From the NCBI RefSeq assembly GCF_947487605.1, contig NZ_CANKXK010000002.1, forward strand, positions 186,001 to 250,000: a stretch of 64,000 bases of DNA, read 5' to 3'. This stretch comes from an uncultured Algibacter sp. (lineage in GTDB: Bacteria > Bacteroidota > Bacteroidia > Flavobacteriales > Flavobacteriaceae). The translations under genes and the position numbers were made by a program. Shown piece after piece: positions 63,004 to 64,000 of the stretch (the first letter of the stretch is position 1; each line of letters begins with the position of its first letter). The notes beneath the pieces were generated by a model. The model was not told the DNA's origin and did no database searches. It saw only the letters and a list, made by a program, of their open reading frames with translations.

Positions 63004-64000
63004 TTATATAACAGTTCCTCTAGGTATTGTTGCGTCTTTCTTGATTACCACAATACCATCTTTAATTAAATAGGTGTCCGTTTCTGTATCTTCTAAATGC
63101 TTTCCGCCATTTATTCTTACATCATCACCAATACGACAGTTCTTGTCTATAATGGCGTTCTTTATAAAGCAGCGTTCTCCTATACCCATAAGAATATCTA
63201 TTTTGTTGCTATCAATTTCTGCTAAGGTTTCGTAATAATCACTTCCCATCATGTAGGTATTGATTATTGTAGATTCGTCTCCAATTCTTGAACGGATACC
63301 AATTACAGATTGTTCAATTTTTGCAGCACTAATAATACATCCTTCAGAAATCACTGCTTTTTCTAACATGGTTCCAGAAACTTTTGTGGTTGGCAACATT
63401 CGCGCTCTGGTGTAGATGCGTTTTTTCTTATCGTATAAATCAAATTTTGGGATATCATTGGTTAAGCCAAGATTGGCTTCGAAAAAGGAGTCAATGTTTC
63501 CAATATCTGTCCAATAGCCTTCATATTGGTAACTTACAGTTTTATGTTTGTCAATAGCCTGAGGAATAATTTCTTTGCCAAAATCATTTGTGTCAGGGTT
63601 TTTCATTAAGTCTGTTAACAAATCTCTATTAAACACATAAATACCCATAGATGCTAAGTAGTGACGCCCTTCGTTTTTCATTTCATCACTTACATCTGAT
63701 GTCCACTCTGGCAATAAACTAGCATCTGGTTTTTCTATAAAGGAAGTGATGACATTTTTATCGTCAGATTTTAAAATACCAAATTCTGTAGCGTCTTTTG
63801 CATTAACAGGGATGGTGGCTATAGATATTTTGGCTTTGCTTTTTTCGTGTTCATTAATTAAATGGTCATAATCCATTTGGTACAATTGATCACCAGATAG
63901 GATTAAGAAATAATCAAATTCATGACTTAAGAAATGATGCATACTTTGGCGAACAGCATCTGCTGTTCCTTGAAACCAGGTCTTGTTATGTGGGGTTTGT
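63004..64000 (-). CDS. glgC: Glucose-1-phosphate adenylyltransferase, partial (N-terminus outside window)
   Basis: The ORF track starts at an internal Met (63942), but the frame stays open to the window edge, and the added residues (TPHNKTWFQGTADAVRQS) are the conserved GlgC/NTP-transferase motif, so the real start lies to the right. About 332 residues are visible: the nucleotidyltransferase domain (GDQLYQMDYDHLI, FIEKPD, GYWTDIGNIDSF) and the C-terminal left-handed beta-helix with regular hexapeptides. It makes ADP-glucose from glucose-1-phosphate and ATP, the committed step in classical bacterial glycogen synthesis. The first gene of the visible glg operon. Confidence 0.94.
   Translation of the reverse strand, partial: QTPHNKTWFQGTADAVRQSMHHFLSHEFDYFLILSGDQLYQMDYDHLINEHEKSKAKISIATIPVNAKDATEFGILKSDDKNVITSFIEKPDASLLPEWTSDVSDEMKNEGRHYLASMGIYVFNRDLLTDLMKNPDTNDFGKEIIPQAIDKHKTVSYQYEGYWTDIGNIDSFFEANLGLTNDIPKFDLYDKKKRIYTRARMLPTTKVSGTMLEKAVISEGCIISAAKIEQSVIGIRSRIGDESTIINTYMMGSDYYETLAEIDSNKIDILMGIGERCFIKNAIIDKNCRIGDDVRINGGKHLEDTETDTYLIKDGIVVIKKDATIPRGTVI

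Noticed and set aside
1-64000. CRISPR array, tRNA, rRNA, IS element or prophage
   Set aside because: I looked for regularly spaced repeats, cloverleaf-like segments, transposase or phage motifs and saw none. A dedicated tool such as tRNAscan-SE could still find a short RNA gene I missed.

Overview
The window looks like a chromosomal segment of a marine Bacteroidetes, most likely Flavobacteriaceae. The evidence is low GC content, SusC/SusD pairs, many lipoproteins with short signal peptides ending in Cys, TAnnTTTG-type -7 promoter elements, weak Shine-Dalgarno sequences, and an rnpA/S41-protease neighbourhood. No rRNA, tRNA, CRISPR array, IS element or phage gene was recognised.

Region 1 (about 1.6-33.5 kb, all on the minus strand) is a large polysaccharide utilisation locus whose enzymes point to beta-1,3-glucan (laminarin-like) with beta-1,6 branches. 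Reading in the direction of transcription it contains: a membrane-spanning propeller/Y_Y_Y/LuxR-HTH regulator; SusC and SusD; two surface glycan-binding lipoproteins; a terminator; a TIM-barrel glycosidase fused to a predicted outer-membrane beta-barrel; a multidomain lipoprotein; a GH16 laminarinase; another modular binding lipoprotein; and a second terminator. After that terminator come a GH149-type beta-1,3-glucan phosphorylase, a cytoplasmic GH17, a lipoprotein GH17, a GH30, and two GH17/MFS (GPH-type) transporter modules. The proposed flow is: bind and cut glucan at the surface, import through SusCD, trim branches with GH30 and GH17 in the periplasm, move short oligosaccharides across the inner membrane, then use phosphorolysis plus GH17 in the cytoplasm. 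No GH3 beta-glucosidase is present. Three promoter regions (regulator, susC, fusion enzyme) share pairs of TGTATrGG-like boxes spaced exactly 11 bp apart, a plausible operator of the local regulator. A partial FG-GAP/VCBS lipoprotein gene lies at the left edge.

Region 2 (33.6-56.4 kb) is mostly core genome. It holds a GIN-domain protein, a YbjQ-like protein, RNase R, RpiB, a CDF metal exporter, an ElaA-type acetyltransferase, a double-OmpA protein, an S41 protease, RnpA, a GCS2-like ligase with CBS domains followed by an aspartoacylase-like protein, an MBL-S8-M1 hydrolase operon, a UspA-SulP pair and a cation/proton antiporter. The 614-bp AT-rich gap between rnr and rpiB carries a perfect DnaA box and related motifs and is a candidate replication origin.

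Region 3 (56.5-64 kb) is an alpha-glucan (glycogen) cluster on the minus strand: glgC (cut by the window edge), glgE-like GH13_3, glgB, and a separately promoted GH31 alpha-glucosidase. Glucose-1-phosphate released by the GH149 enzyme could feed GlgC, which links the two carbohydrate regions metabolically, though this is inference.
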